NCBI GenBank assembly: GCA_937897625.1
Contig: CALCNZ010000107.1
Span: 1 to 64,000 of the forward strand
DNA: 64,000 nucleotides
Source of the DNA: an uncultured Flavobacteriales bacterium
Lineage (GTDB): Bacteria; Bacteroidota; Bacteroidia; Flavobacteriales_D; Sanyastnellaceae
Direction of reading: 5' to 3'
Both the position numbers and the translations under genes were made by a program. The notes beneath the pieces were generated by a model. It was not told where the DNA came from. It worked only from the letters and a program-made list of their open reading frames with translations, and did not search any database. Shown in pieces: positions 25,683-34,760 of this stretch (the stretch's first letter is position 1; every line of letters starts with the position of its first letter).

Positions 25683-27490
25683 TAATTTAGAATTTTAGCG
25701 TTCATAATTAACTCTTCTCTGCCTGTGTTGGTTGTTCCTCCTTTCAAGTATTTTTCAATCATTAAACTTGAAATAGGAGCAGCCCATGTTCCCCCGAATC
25801 CTGCGTATTCAACATACACAGCCAAAGCAATTTTCGGATTCTCTTTCGGAGCGAAGCAAACGAACACACTGTGATCCTCGCGCGGTTCGTTCTGCACGGT
25901 TCCTGTTTTTCCGCAAATAACAATGTCAGAAAGTTTAATGCTATTGGCTGTTCCGCCCGGACCAACCACTTTTTCCATAGCGTTTACGACTGTCTCAAAA
26001 TATTCCGGTTTTACTCCCACGTCTACACGCGTAACATACTCGGTGCGGGCAGTGCCACCTCTTCCAATTTGTTTAACTGTGTGCGGAGGAACATAGAACC
26101 CGCGATTGGCAATGATGCAAGCCAAGTTGCACATTTGAACGGGATTAATCAAAAGCTCTCCTTCACCAATGGCAATGGAATAGATGGTAGAGAAATTCCA
26201 ACCTTCAACACCGTACTTCTTGTTGTAATATTCTGTGCTCGGAACATTTCCCTTTTTCATATTCGGAAGGTCGCTTCCTAAGTTTGAACCAAATCCCAGT
26301 TTTCTTATTTGTTCATTCCAGATAGAAAGTCCTATTGCTGCGTCTTTCGCGCGATTGTTCGGGTCTCTATTGGCTTCCACTACCCGTTGCAATACTCCGC
26401 GGAAATAGGGATTGCACGAATGAACAATAGCCATTTCCAAATCGTCCATGCTGTGCGCGCCGTGACATCCAATTAAACTTCTGTTGCACGCTATTCGCGT
26501 GTCTTTCGTTATTGAACCCAGCTGCAATGCGGTAAGCGATTGCGCCAATTTAAAAATAGATCCTGGCCTATACTGCGCTTGTGTTGCTCTATTGAACAAA
26601 GGCTTCAGCGGGTTCTTTGCTAACGCTGCGAAATTCTGTCCGCGTGCTCTACCTACCAATAAATTCGGATCGAAAGTTGGCGCAGAAACCAAAGCTAATA
26701 TTTCGCCTGTTGAAGGCTCTATGGCAACAATACAACCTCGCTTATTCTGCATTAATTTCTCTCCATACTTCTGCAACTCGGCATCTATTGTGGCGTACAA
26801 GTCAACCCCTTCAAGTGCTGCACTGTCTAATTGTCCATTGGCAACACTGTGTTCAACGCCCAGATTATCGCGATAAACATATTTTATTCCGCGTTTACCG
26901 CGCAATTCCTTCTCATACGACTTTTCAATTCCATTCAACCCAATGTAATCCCCCTTGCGATAATCTGGATGTGACTTCAATATGTCCCCATTCACCTCGC
27001 CTACATCACCTAACACCAATGCGCCTAGGCTTTCAGGATAAGTACGCAAAGTTCTTGCTTGAACAAAAAAACCAGGGAATTTATAAAGTCTTTCTGCGAA
27101 AAGTGCATACTCTTCAGGAAGCATTTGCTTAATAACCGGAGAGGGTTTGTACTTCACGTTGGGGTAAGAGGTCGATTTTTTTAATATCTCTTTCAACTCT
27201 TCGTAAGGTAGATTAACCAATTTACAAAACTCTGTAGTATCGAATGGCTGCAGGTCTTTCGGCAAAACCATTAAATCGTAAACGGTCTGATTGGTCACCA
27301 AAACTTTTCCGTTTCGATCGAAGATATTTCCACGTGATGGATAAACAACTACCTCTCTTTCTGTTAAACGCGAGCCTTTATTTTTCCATTCGCTGGTGGC
27401 AACCTGAAGCGCAAAAAGACGCACTATGTAAATGACACAGATGGTTCCAACAATAAACAAGAAGGTGTACCGGCGATTGTCGTTGTTCAA
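25682..27490 (-). CDS. mrdA: Penicillin-binding protein 2
   Basis: Elongasome D,D-transpeptidase. An N-terminal membrane anchor (TFLFIVGTICVIYIVRLFAL) leads to a pedestal domain and the transpeptidase domain. The active-site Ser is in YRPGSIFKLAQ (SxxK), the second motif SCN is in VHSCNPYF, and the third motif is in CGKTGTVQNEPR (KTG). The length of 602 residues is normal. It lies 5 bp after mreD and couples to rodA, its SEDS partner. Identity is clear from the motifs and the context. Confidence 0.96.
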   Translation of the reverse strand: MNNDNRRYTFLFIVGTICVIYIVRLFALQVATSEWKNKGSRLTEREVVVYPSRGNIFDRNGKVLVTNQTVYDLMVLPKDLQPFDTTEFCKLVNLPYEELKEILKKSTSYPNVKYKPSPVIKQMLPEEYALFAERLYKFPGFFVQARTLRTYPESLGALVLGDVGEVNGDILKSHPDYRKGDYIGLNGIEKSYEKELRGKRGIKYVYRDNLGVEHSVANGQLDSAALEGVDLYATIDAELQKYGEKLMQNKRGCIVAIEPSTGEILALVSAPTFDPNLLVGRARGQNFAALAKNPLKPLFNRATQAQYRPGSIFKLAQSLTALQLGSITKDTRIACNRSLIGCHGAHSMDDLEMAIVHSCNPYFRGVLQRVVEANRDPNNRAKDAAIGLSIWNEQIRKLGFGSNLGSDLPNMKKGNVPSTEYYNKKYGVEGWNFSTIYSIAIGEGELLINPVQMCNLACIIANRGFYVPPHTVKQIGRGGTARTEYVTRVDVGVKPEYFETVVNAMEKVVGPGGTANSIKLSDIVICGKTGTVQNEPREDHSVFVCFAPKENPKIALAVYVEYAGFGGTWAAPISSLMIEKYLKGGTTNTGREELIMNAKILN

Positions 27491-27495
27491 GGTAA

Positions 27496-28002
27496 TTAGC
27501 TGCTTTTCTTATTTGGCGAAATTAAGAGTTGCGCCAAAATCATCAGCAATAAAGTTGCAATAGAACTTAACAAAATATGAAACAACTGGAAGAAGAATTT
27601 ATCCCAACGTAAAAACTCGAAAAAGATTAACCACGTGTGATGCACTAGGGTTAAAATACCCGCGTAGGTCGTATACCACGCCAATCCCATTTTATGTATG
27701 GTGGGCTTCAGGTTTGAATCATATCCTTCTCGAGGAGCCAACATGTTTTGCACAAGAGGCTGCAGAAAGGTAAGCAGCAAACACGCCGAAGTATGAAGGC
27801 CCGGAGGTCCCGTAAACAAGTCCATGAGAATTCCCGTGAAAAATCCAATCAACAGCAATAACCATCGAGGCGTGTCGAATGGAAACATTAACAAACTAAA
27901 AATATAAATAAATGGAAGCACCAAACCATCGAACAACTGAATTCGGCTTACCACCAAAGCTTGCAAAAGCACGAAAAGAATTATGCGCAAGTAGTTCATC
28001 AT
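27496..28002 (-). CDS. mreD: Rod shape-determining membrane protein MreD
   Basis: A 168-residue integral membrane protein with five or six hydrophobic segments, for example IILFVLLQALVVSRIQLF and WLLLLIGFFTGILMDLF. The FFTGILMDLFTGPPGLH region matches the conserved MreD motif G-x-x-x-D. Sequence conservation in MreD is low, so the assignment relies also on position between mreC (4-bp overlap) and mrdA. It links MreC to the Mre/PBP2 elongation complex. Confidence 0.92.
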   Translation of the reverse strand: MMNYLRIILFVLLQALVVSRIQLFDGLVLPFIYIFSLLMFPFDTPRWLLLLIGFFTGILMDLFTGPPGLHTSACLLLTFLQPLVQNMLAPREGYDSNLKPTIHKMGLAWYTTYAGILTLVHHTWLIFFEFLRWDKFFFQLFHILLSSIATLLLMILAQLLISPNKKSS

Positions 28003-28838
28003 TCTTCCCCTCCGTCTGCAATAATTTGTTGTTGTTGAAGAGAATCAATTTCCATTTTCTGAAGATTTTTCACCACTTGAACCCAGGCTACCTTTCGGTA
28101 GTCGGTAGCTAGTTTTACTTTTATTCGATGGAAGTTTTCTTCCGGTTTATCTTCGAGCGCTTCCACACTTCCTATGAGCATTCCTTCTGGAAAGTGACTC
28201 GAAAACCCTGTGGTTACTACTGTATCACCAACGTTAATGTACACATGTTTCGGAATTTCCTTCACAAAGGCAAACAACGGATCTCCTCCTGGCCATTCCA
28301 AAATACCAAACTCGCCTGTTCCTTTCATTTTTACAGACCCTTGAAATTTTGTGTGAAGGACAGGCATAACAATTGAATAATTTTCACTCACACTGCTCAC
28401 AATTCCAACAATACTTCCGTTTGCGATTACGCCCATTTCAATGCCAATGCCTTCCGCATATCCTTTGTTCAAAGTGAGGTAATTTCGCTTTCGACTTACT
28501 GTTGCATTTACAACTTTTGCAGGCGTATACGTGTACTGTTGACGCACTCCTTGAGCCTTGTAAGTTGCAGTGTCGGAAGTAATATAATTTTCTGGAAGAA
28601 GACTGCGCAAAGCTGCGTTTTCAATTGCCAGCTGATCGTTAATCTCGGCAAGTCTCAAATAACTCGTGAACTCGTCGCGCTTTGCATAAATATATCCTGC
28701 GAAGTCAGAGCTGTGACGAATGAATTCTTTTCGGTGAAAATTATTTTCAGAAAACAAAACTATCAATGAAAAAACCTGAAGTACTAAGAACAACAAAAGC
28801 ACGTGAAATCGTTGCAATAATGCTAAAAGATTACCCAT
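27999..28838 (-). CDS. mreC: Rod shape-determining protein MreC
   Basis: A bitopic periplasmic scaffold of the elongasome. An N-terminal transmembrane segment (VLLLFLVLQVFSLIVLF) is followed by a coiled coil (about 55-85, ending LAIENAALRSLLP) and the beta-rich MreC domain: LTLNKGYAEGIGIEMGVIA, GIVGIVSSVSENYSIVMPVL and DTVVTTGFSSHFPEGMLIG. The length of 279 is typical. It follows mreB by 20 bp and overlaps mreD by 4 bp. Confidence 0.96.
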   Translation of the reverse strand: MGNLLALLQRFHVLLLFLVLQVFSLIVLFSENNFHRKEFIRHSSDFAGYIYAKRDEFTSYLRLAEINDQLAIENAALRSLLPENYITSDTATYKAQGVRQQYTYTPAKVVNATVSRKRNYLTLNKGYAEGIGIEMGVIANGSIVGIVSSVSENYSIVMPVLHTKFQGSVKMKGTGEFGILEWPGGDPLFAFVKEIPKHVYINVGDTVVTTGFSSHFPEGMLIGSVEALEDKPEENFHRIKVKLATDYRKVAWVQVVKNLQKMEIDSLQQQQIIADGGEE

Positions 28839-28858
28839 TCTGCTTTCGTGTTAACGAA

Positions 28859-29884
28859 TTACTCGCGCATTAAGAATTGGAAACGGTTGATGTTCTTCAA
28901 CGCAATTCCTGTTCCTCTTGCTACTGCACGCAAAGGATCGTCGGCAACATGAACTGGTAATTTCGTTTTACGATTGATACGAACGTCTAGTCCGCGAAGC
29001 AATGCACCACCTCCGGCCAAATAAATTCCTGTCTTGAAAATATCTGCAGATAACTCAGGCGGAGTATTTTCCAAGCAACTCATGATTGCTTCCTCAATTT
29101 TAGAAATTGATTTGTTCAACGCATGTGCGATTTCTTTGTAAGAAACCATTATCTCTTTTGGAATTCCCGTTACCAAATCGCGACCGCGGACACTGTAATC
29201 CAATGGCGGATTCTCAAGATCATCAATCGCAGCACCCACTTCAATTTTAATTTGCTCTGCAGTACGTTCGCCAATTAAAATGTTGTGGTGACGACGCATG
29301 TAGTCTTCAATGTCTTGTGTCAATTCATCTCCAGCTACACGAATGTTTTTGTCTGTTACAATTCCACCCAAAGCAATTACTGCAATTTCAGAAGTACCAC
29401 CTCCGATGTCGATGATCATATTTCCCATTGGCTCTTCCACATCTACGCCAATACCAATAGCAGCAGCCATAGGCTCGTGAATCAAATAAACCTCTTTCGC
29501 TCCAGCGTGTTCCGCAGAATCTTTTACTGCACGCTTTTCAACTTCTGTAATACCCGACGGGATACAAATAACCATTCTCAAAGAAGGTTGAAACATTTTC
29601 CCGCCCTTGTTAATCATTTTGATTAACCCTTTGATCATATCTTCTGCCGCGTGGAAATCGGCAATTACACCGTCTTTCAACGGACGTATTGTTTTAATAT
29701 TCTCGTGCGTTTTACCATGCATCTGTTGCGCTAAACGCCCAACAGCAACAGTTCTACCAGAAACTCTATCGCGAGCTATGATTGATGGTTCATCTACAAC
29801 CACCTTATCGTTCATGATAATGATTGTGTTTGCCGTACCTAAGTCAATGGCAATTTCTTGTGTTAGGAAACTAAAAAGTCCCAT
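28859..29884 (-). CDS. mreB: Rod shape-determining actin-like protein MreB
   Basis: Cytoplasmic actin homologue that forms membrane-bound filaments guiding lateral wall synthesis. It contains the phosphate-1 motif IAIDLGTANTIII, the phosphate-2 motif MIIDIGGGTSEIAVI, and the adenosine motif YLAGGGALLRGLDVRI. The N-terminal MGLFSFLTQE resembles the membrane-binding helix. The length of 341 is normal. It heads the five-gene shape operon. A TATCTTTG promoter box lies about 49 nt upstream of the ATG. Secure. Confidence 0.98.
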   Translation of the reverse strand: MGLFSFLTQEIAIDLGTANTIIIMNDKVVVDEPSIIARDRVSGRTVAVGRLAQQMHGKTHENIKTIRPLKDGVIADFHAAEDMIKGLIKMINKGGKMFQPSLRMVICIPSGITEVEKRAVKDSAEHAGAKEVYLIHEPMAAAIGIGVDVEEPMGNMIIDIGGGTSEIAVIALGGIVTDKNIRVAGDELTQDIEDYMRRHHNILIGERTAEQIKIEVGAAIDDLENPPLDYSVRGRDLVTGIPKEIMVSYKEIAHALNKSISKIEEAIMSCLENTPPELSADIFKTGIYLAGGGALLRGLDVRINRKTKLPVHVADDPLRAVARGTGIALKNINRFQFLMRE

Positions 29885-29932
29885 GCTTTTCCTTCTTTAA
29901 AATCGGTTAATTGAAAACGCTTCGATAAGCTA

Positions 29933-29940
29933 CAAAGATA
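29933..29940 (-). promoter_or_regulatory. -7 box of the mreB operon promoter
   Basis: TATCTTTG on the minus strand, an exact TAnnTTTG match, with a TTCG about 21 nt upstream as a possible -33 element. This would give a leader of about 45 nt, longer than most in the window. Bases 29941-30021, between this box and sodB, hold no other clear feature. Confidence 0.55.
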
Positions 29941-30021
29941 AGCGCGCAACAAGCTTTCTAACGAATTGATAAGAATTTTTTTATCGCGTTTGATTTGAGT
30001 TAATTTCGCAAAAAAATAACT

Positions 30022-30621
30022 ATGTCATTCGAACTACCAAATCTACCTTACGCATACGACGCACTTGAACCACATTTCGATGCGCGTACAATGGAAATTC
30101 ACCACAGCAAACACCACGCTGCATACACTACTAACTTGAACAACGCTATCGCTGGAACAGATTTAGAGAATCTTTCTATCGAAGATGTAATGGTGAAAGG
30201 ATTCGACACGCCAGCTGTTAGAAACAACGGTGGTGGATTCTACAATCACAATTTATTTTGGGAACTTCTTTCACCCAATGGCGGAAAAGTTACTCCAACT
30301 ATGGAAGCCGCTATTAACGAGGCTTTCGGATCATTCGAAGCTTTCAAAGATTCGTTCGTTAAGGCTGCTACAACTCGTTTCGGTTCAGGATGGGCTTGGT
30401 TGTGTGTGAAAGATGGAAAACTTGAAGTGTGTTCAACACCAAACCAAGACAACCCACTCATGCCAAACGTAGGTTGCTCTGGATTTCCAATTTTAGGATT
30501 AGACGTTTGGGAACACGCGTATTACCTGAACTACCAGAACAGACGTCCAGATTACATTCAAGCTTTTTTCAATATTATTAATTGGGAAGCGGTTGAAGCT
30601 CGCTACAACAGCGCCAAGTAA
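30022..30621 (+). CDS. Fe/Mn-family superoxide dismutase
   Basis: A 199-residue cytoplasmic superoxide dismutase. Metal ligands are visible: His in [17 protein letters not shown], His in [11 protein letters not shown], and Asp and His in [28 protein letters not shown] and the C-terminal [11 protein letters not shown] are typical. Whether iron or manganese is used cannot be decided from these motifs. It stands alone with a strong terminator after it. A variant -7 box, TAATTTCG at 30001-30008, precedes the ATG by 13 nt. Confidence 0.96.
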   Translation: MSFELPNLPYAYDALEPHFDARTMEIHHSKHHAAYTTNLNNAIAGTDLENLSIEDVMVKGFDTPAVRNNGGGFYNHNLFWELLSPNGGKVTPTMEAAINEAFGSFEAFKDSFVKAATTRFGSGWAWLCVKDGKLEVCSTPNQDNPLMPNVGCSGFPILGLDVWEHAYYLNYQNRRPDYIQAFFNIINWEAVEARYNSAK

Positions 30622-30641
30622 GACTTTACTCTAATAATTTG

Positions 30642-30668
30642 TAAGCCCTCGAGATTCTCGGGGGCTTA
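30642..30668. terminator. Shared terminator between sod and lptB
   Basis: A 12-bp stem, TAAGCCC-T-CGAG / CTCG-G-GGGCTTA (one T:G wobble), with a 3-nt ATT loop. On the plus strand a T-rich tract follows (TTATTCTTTT), ending the sod transcript. On the minus strand it would also fold at the end of lptB; the lptB stop codon at 30666-30668 lies inside the stem. Confidence 0.85.
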
Positions 30669-31400
30669 TTCTTTTCGGGCTCTCAGAACAAAGTTCTGAC
30701 CCAAATACACACGACGTACTTGTTCATCGGAAGCCAATTCTTCGGCACTTCCCGACTTCAAAATATTTCCATCGTACAAGAGGTATGCTCGATCCGTTAT
30801 AGACAACGTTTCTTGCACATTGTGGTCTGTTATTAATATTCCAATGTTGCGCTCTTTCAACTTCCATACAATGCGTTGAATGTCTTCAACAGCAATGGGA
30901 TCAACACCTGCAAAGGGTTCGTCTAATAAAATAAACTTCGGATCAGTCGCCAATGCTCGAGCTATCTCGGTTCTTCTGCGTTCACCTCCACTGAGGTGAT
31001 GACCAATGTATTTTCTTCGTGCGGTTAGTCCAAATTCTTCCAACAACGCATCTAATTTCTCTTCCTGTTCTTTCTTTGAAAGTGCTGTTAATTCAAGGAC
31101 GGCTTTAATGTTGTCTTCAACAGAAAGTGAGCGAAAAATTGAAGCTTCTTGAGGTAAATAGCCTACGCCCATTTTCGCACGCTGGAACATGGGCATGTGT
31201 GTAATCTCTGTTTCATCCAACACAACCTTTCCGTGATTGGGTTGAATAAGTCCGGTAACCATGTAAAAGCTCGTTGTTTTTCCAGCTCCATTCGGACCAA
31301 GCAGTCCAACGATTTCGCCTTGTTCAACATGAAACGACACGTCTTTTACAACCGTGCGCTTCCCGTAAATTTTCTGAATGTTTTCAGCTCTTAACTGCAT
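30666..31400 (-). CDS. lptB: LPS export ABC transporter ATP-binding protein
   Basis: ATPase that powers lipopolysaccharide extraction from the inner membrane with LptF and LptG. Walker A is GPNGAGKTT, the Q-loop region is [20 protein letters not shown], the ABC signature is [15 protein letters not shown], and Walker B is [13 protein letters not shown], followed by [22 protein letters not shown] and LTARRKYIG are characteristic of LptB rather than of other ABC ATPases. The length of 244 is normal. A TATTTTCG box lies 4 nt before the ATG. Confidence 0.95.
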   Translation of the reverse strand: MQLRAENIQKIYGKRTVVKDVSFHVEQGEIVGLLGPNGAGKTTSFYMVTGLIQPNHGKVVLDETEITHMPMFQRAKMGVGYLPQEASIFRSLSVEDNIKAVLELTALSKKEQEEKLDALLEEFGLTARRKYIGHHLSGGERRRTEIARALATDPKFILLDEPFAGVDPIAVEDIQRIVWKLKERNIGILITDHNVQETLSITDRAYLLYDGNILKSGSAEELASDEQVRRVYLGQNFVLRARKE

Positions 31401-31404
31401 AGTG

Positions 31405-31412
31405 CGAAAATA
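31405..31412 (-). promoter_or_regulatory. Variant -7 box of the lptB promoter
   Basis: TATTTTCG on the minus strand, one mismatch from TAnnTTTG, with 4 nt to the lptB ATG. It sits in the 16-bp gap after rnhB, so lptB may have its own promoter besides read-through. Confidence 0.4.
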
Positions 31413-31416
31413 GGCA

Positions 31417-32016
31417 TCAAAGTGCTTCTATTTGCAACTGCTTGGGCAAAAGAGCGAAGGTCATGCGGTGGTGCTCACAAGCGCCGTATTCCGAGATTGC
31501 GGCGCGGTGTGCCTTCGTTGGGTATCCCATGCTTCTATCCCATTTGTAATGCGGAAATTTTTCATGCAGATTCAGCATGAATTCATCGCGATGTGTCTTC
31601 GCTAAAACAGACGCCGCTGCAATATTTAGAAAGCGCGCATCGCCTTTAATCATGCAGGTATGGTCATATCCCTCCATTTCATAAAACCGATTTCCATCTA
31701 CCAACAAATGCGACGGTTTCACCTTTAATTTTAATGTGGCTCGCTGCATTGCGGTAATCGAAGCGCGCAAAATATTTAACTCATCTATTTCCTTTGGTGA
31801 AACAAATTCTACACTCCACGCAACAGCTTCCCGCTCAATAATACCGCGAAGCTCTTCACGATTCTTCTTGCTCATTTGCTTCGAGTCATTCAATAACGGA
31901 TGCGAAAATCCTTCTGGAAGAATAACGGCGGAAGCAACTACGGGGCCAGCTAAACATCCTCTTCCGGCTTCATCTAAGCCCGCTTCGTTGAAATCTATGT
32001 GGAAGGGAAGCATCAC
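31417..32016 (-). CDS. rnhB: Ribonuclease HII
   Basis: Cleaves the RNA strand of RNA-DNA hybrids, including single ribonucleotides in DNA. The opening [20 protein letters not shown] holds the first two catalytic acids (DE), [11 protein letters not shown] holds the next Asp, and [13 protein letters not shown] the last. The length of 199 is standard. The start overlaps the upstream esterase stop by 4 bp, which suggests coupling although the functions are unrelated. Secure. Confidence 0.96.
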   Translation of the reverse strand: MMLPFHIDFNEAGLDEAGRGCLAGPVVASAVILPEGFSHPLLNDSKQMSKKNREELRGIIEREAVAWSVEFVSPKEIDELNILRASITAMQRATLKLKVKPSHLLVDGNRFYEMEGYDHTCMIKGDARFLNIAAASVLAKTHRDEFMLNLHEKFPHYKWDRSMGYPTKAHRAAISEYGACEHHRMTFALLPKQLQIEAL

Positions 32017-33053
32017 TCGCGTTTGATTTTTTTTGTCGAGCCATCGCTCATGCGAACAACGTAAATGCCGCTTGATAATTCGCTTTTTTCAACCACTCTT
32101 CCTTGCAAATCGTAATACGCAACAGGAATAATTTTCTCTGATGTTGTTAAGCCATCAATACCCATTGGTGGCATTGTTATGTTTGAGAAGAAATTCCATA
32201 TTTCCTGACTTCCGTCGAAATCTTGACATGTGGCACCTGTAACAGTTAAAGGTGTTGTGCCAGGCCAAGTATGTCCTCCTCCAGAAATTTCAACATACCA
32301 ATTGTCGTGCTCTACACAACCAGAATAGATAGTCTTGCTCGCGGAACACAGATCAAACAAATTCGTATTCGCTATATTATTTGTTGAAAGAGACGTACAA
32401 CCATCTTCTGTTTTCCAAAAGTTTAATGTTTCTGCAACGCTCGTTAACACGCCAAAGGTGGGATATTGGCCAGGTGAACCGTCGAATGGGACTACTGGAT
32501 CTAATGTTCCGTGAATATGAAAAACAGGTACTGGCCTTGTTGGATTGATATTCTGAATCATAACTTCGGTCATGGTTCCAGCAACAGAAGCTATGGCTGC
32601 GAATCTCTCTGATAACTGACCCGCCAAGGCATAGCTAAAAATACCACCATTCGAAAAACCACAAGAATAAACACGCTGAAAATCTACCGCCTCAGTAGCT
32701 AAAAGAAAATCTAACAGTGCGCTAATATATCCAATGTCATCAACATCTGTCGGATCTTGCCAAGCGTTCCAATGATTAATTCCGTTGGCATCGGGCAATC
32801 CTTGCGGATAAACAACATAAAACTTTGCAGCTTCTGCAACTGTATTCATCTCTGAGTAATTCATCTGAAAACTCATATTGTTCGTATATCCGTGAAAGTT
32901 AAAAACTAGCGGTCTTGGACCAATTGGCATATTCGACGGTGTATACAAAATGTACTCCCGTGAGGTCCCATTGTAATCGAACGAAAACGTGGTTTGCGAT
33001 TTTCCTGTTTGAAGGAAGAATAGGAGCATGAGAGTTAACAATGAAGTACGCAT
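32013..33053 (-). CDS. Secreted PHB depolymerase/feruloyl esterase-like hydrolase with T9SS tail
   Basis: Alpha/beta hydrolase of the LpqC/CE1-like esterase group. After the signal peptide (MRTSLLTLMLLFFLQTGKSQ) come REYILYTPSNMP, PLVFNFHGYTNNM (oxyanion region), the nucleophile elbow SCGFSNGGIFSYAL with Ser, PVFHIHGTLDPVVPFDG with the acid Asp, and SGGGHTWPG with the catalytic His. The C-terminus (YYDLQGRVVEKSELSSGIYV) is a T9SS type A tail. I start at 33053 because the 11 extra codons from 33086 overlap the tonB terminator. The substrate (polyester, feruloyl or acetyl ester) is undetermined. Confidence 0.88.
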   Translation of the reverse strand: MRTSLLTLMLLFFLQTGKSQTTFSFDYNGTSREYILYTPSNMPIGPRPLVFNFHGYTNNMSFQMNYSEMNTVAEAAKFYVVYPQGLPDANGINHWNAWQDPTDVDDIGYISALLDFLLATEAVDFQRVYSCGFSNGGIFSYALAGQLSERFAAIASVAGTMTEVMIQNINPTRPVPVFHIHGTLDPVVPFDGSPGQYPTFGVLTSVAETLNFWKTEDGCTSLSTNNIANTNLFDLCSASKTIYSGCVEHDNWYVEISGGGHTWPGTTPLTVTGATCQDFDGSQEIWNFFSNITMPPMGIDGLTTSEKIIPVAYYDLQGRVVEKSELSSGIYVVRMSDGSTKKIKRE

Positions 33054-33065
33054 AGTCAAAAATAA

Positions 33066-33093
33066 AAAAGGGTCGGCCGAAGCCAACCCTTTT
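33066..33093 (-). terminator. Terminator of the exbB-exbD-exbD-tonB operon
   Basis: On the minus strand AAAAGGGTTGGC - TTCG - GCCGACCCTTTT, 12 bp with one G:U wobble and a stable C(UUCG)G tetraloop, then more T residues. It lies 17 bp past the tonB stop and before the esterase start. Confidence 0.9.
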
Positions 33094-33110
33094 CAAAGAG
33101 TATTTTTCAA

Positions 33111-34016
33111 TTAATTATCTGCAAGTGTGAACTTAATCGGAATGGTCAAGAATACACGTTGAGAAACCCCGTTTTGTTTTCCAGGATTGAACTTGCCTAA
33201 TTTCTTACAAGCTCCCAATGCTTCTCTGTCTAGTCCTTTTCCACCTTCTACACCGCGTGTTACAGTAAAGTTCGTTGGTGTTCCATCTTTCTCTACAACG
33301 AAGTTCACGAATACAGTACCTTCAATGTTCTGAGATTTTTCTTGCTCAGGATAGGTAATGTTGCTGTATAAGAAATCATACAATGCTTTCTCTCCACCCG
33401 GATAAGCCGGCATCTCCTGAACGAACTGCAATGGAGCATCTACCTTGTCTTTTTTATCATCGACTGGGGTGTAAGTCATGGCGTCTGAAGGACCCATAGG
33501 ACCGTCTTCTCCTTCCGTAGTTTCGTCTGCAATCTTTTCATCTTTCAATTTATCTTGAGAAGGTGGAGGTGTCTCAACGTTCTCTTCAATAACGATAGAT
33601 GTAAATTGAATTTGACGCACACTTGGTGGTGGCGGTGGCGGTGGTGGCGGTGGTGGTGGCGGTGGTGGCGGCTCGTTCGGATCCGTTGGTGGCGGCGCAA
33701 TCATTTCTGCGTTCATTTCCACCTTCACCTCTTTTTCCTTCTTTTCGCCTTTGGCTAAAATGACTGGCGTGATTAACGCTCCAGATACCAAGAAAATACC
33801 GGAAAACACTGCAATAGCTAACACGCCGCCGTACATAGAACGAATTCTATAAGCCCCGTAAGCTTTGTTTTTGTTTTCAAATACCTGCTCGTTACGATCT
33901 GAAGCCATAATGCTATTCCAGCCCGCTTCAAAGCCTAGGAACGTAACCACAGCTGCTGCTGTAGCTACAGCCACCAAGTCTGAGTGGTTGCTAAGAAAAT
34001 CAGTTACTGCTGACAT
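33111..34016 (-). CDS. tonB: TonB-family energy transducer
   Basis: Carries proton-motive energy from ExbB/ExbD to outer-membrane receptors. An N-terminal cytoplasmic part (about 40 residues, including WNSIMASDRNEQVFENKNKAYGAY) precedes one transmembrane helix (GVLAIAVFSGIFLVSGALI). A run of 16 prolines (codons at 33624-33671) and an acidic linker span the periplasm. The C-terminal TonB domain has AYPGGEKALYDFLYSNITYP, GTVFVNFVVEKDGTPTNF and FNPGKQNGVSQRV. The pre-helix segment is longer than in E. coli TonB, as usual in Bacteroidota. It is last in the operon with a strong terminator. Confidence 0.93.
   Translation of the reverse strand: MSAVTDFLSNHSDLVAVATAAAVVTFLGFEAGWNSIMASDRNEQVFENKNKAYGAYRIRSMYGGVLAIAVFSGIFLVSGALITPVILAKGEKKEKEVKVEMNAEMIAPPPTDPNEPPPPPPPPPPPPPPPPSVRQIQFTSIVIEENVETPPPSQDKLKDEKIADETTEGEDGPMGPSDAMTYTPVDDKKDKVDAPLQFVQEMPAYPGGEKALYDFLYSNITYPEQEKSQNIEGTVFVNFVVEKDGTPTNFTVTRGVEGGKGLDREALGACKKLGKFNPGKQNGVSQRVFLTIPIKFTLADN
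33624..33671 (-). repeat. Trinucleotide tract encoding 16 prolines in tonB
   Basis: Sixteen consecutive Pro codons (only CCA and CCG, seen as TGG/CGG on the plus strand). The tract forms the rigid periplasmic spacer of TonB and could vary in length by slippage without a frameshift. Confidence 0.85.
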
Positions 34017-34063
34017 AATGGTTTGCTTTTATAATGTGCAGTACAGGCCTACACATCAATCGT

Positions 34064-34735
34064 TCATTTCAATTTTAACTCTGCTACTTTTTCTGGTGAA
34101 AGGAAAAGCAATGCTTCACGCGCTTCCATGTCCATGATTGCACGCTTCTTCACACTAGTAATGTTCAATTCATCAATTGCATTAACAACATTCTTCCACT
34201 TAGTGGTAGGAATTGTTTTTACAATTACGAAAGGTGCAAGAGAATCGTTAGAAGCTTCCGCAATCAACTCTTTGAAGCGAGCGTTTATTTTCTCGTCTTC
34301 ATCGTGTGAACCGCTCTTCTGTAATTCTGCTCTTTGTTGATCTTTCAAAGCGTTTACCTGCTCTACTACTCGCTTATTTCTTTCTAGTAGCATTACACGT
34401 AAACCATCTTTAGAAAAATCTGACGGCTCCAATTTTGTGGTGTCTTTTCTGAATTTTCCATGGTAATAGAAAATTTGATCGTCTGTTTCACCCACAATAA
34501 TCGTTGTTGCCAAATCGTCGTCCAATTTGGTTTGATCATCTTTATTTTCTACCTCTTTCGGATAGACAATCTCCAAAGTCTTTGGTTTGCTCAGTGAGGT
34601 TGCCAAGATGAAGAAGGTCAAGAGAAGGAACGCCAAGTCAACCATCGGCGTCATATCCATGCGCACCGGGCTCTTCTTGGGTCTCTTTTTACCGCCTTTG
34701 TCGTGGCCTCCACCACCTTCTATTATTTCTGCCAT
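34064..34735 (-). CDS. exbD: ExbD/TolR-family biopolymer transport protein (second copy)
   Basis: A 223-residue protein with a Lys-rich cytoplasmic start, then RMDMTPMVDLAFLLLTFFILAT, the single transmembrane helix with the conserved Asp that conducts protons. The periplasmic part has a long charged region (about 115-165, with helix LLERNKRVVEQVNALKDQQRAEL) and the closing PFVIVKTIPTTKWKNVVNAIDELN. It lies between another exbD and tonB, 25 bp after the first. The two ExbD proteins differ in their periplasmic parts, so they may form mixed dimers. Confidence 0.93.
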   Translation of the reverse strand: MAEIIEGGGGHDKGGKKRPKKSPVRMDMTPMVDLAFLLLTFFILATSLSKPKTLEIVYPKEVENKDDQTKLDDDLATTIIVGETDDQIFYYHGKFRKDTTKLEPSDFSKDGLRVMLLERNKRVVEQVNALKDQQRAELQKSGSHDEDEKINARFKELIAEASNDSLAPFVIVKTIPTTKWKNVVNAIDELNITSVKKRAIMDMEAREALLFLSPEKVAELKLK

Positions 34736-34760
34736 AACATGTTTGTTCTATACGGTTGCA

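Noticed and set aside
33054..33086. N-terminal extension of the secreted esterase
   Set aside because: It overlaps the terminator of the tonB operon; the signal peptide begins properly at 33053.
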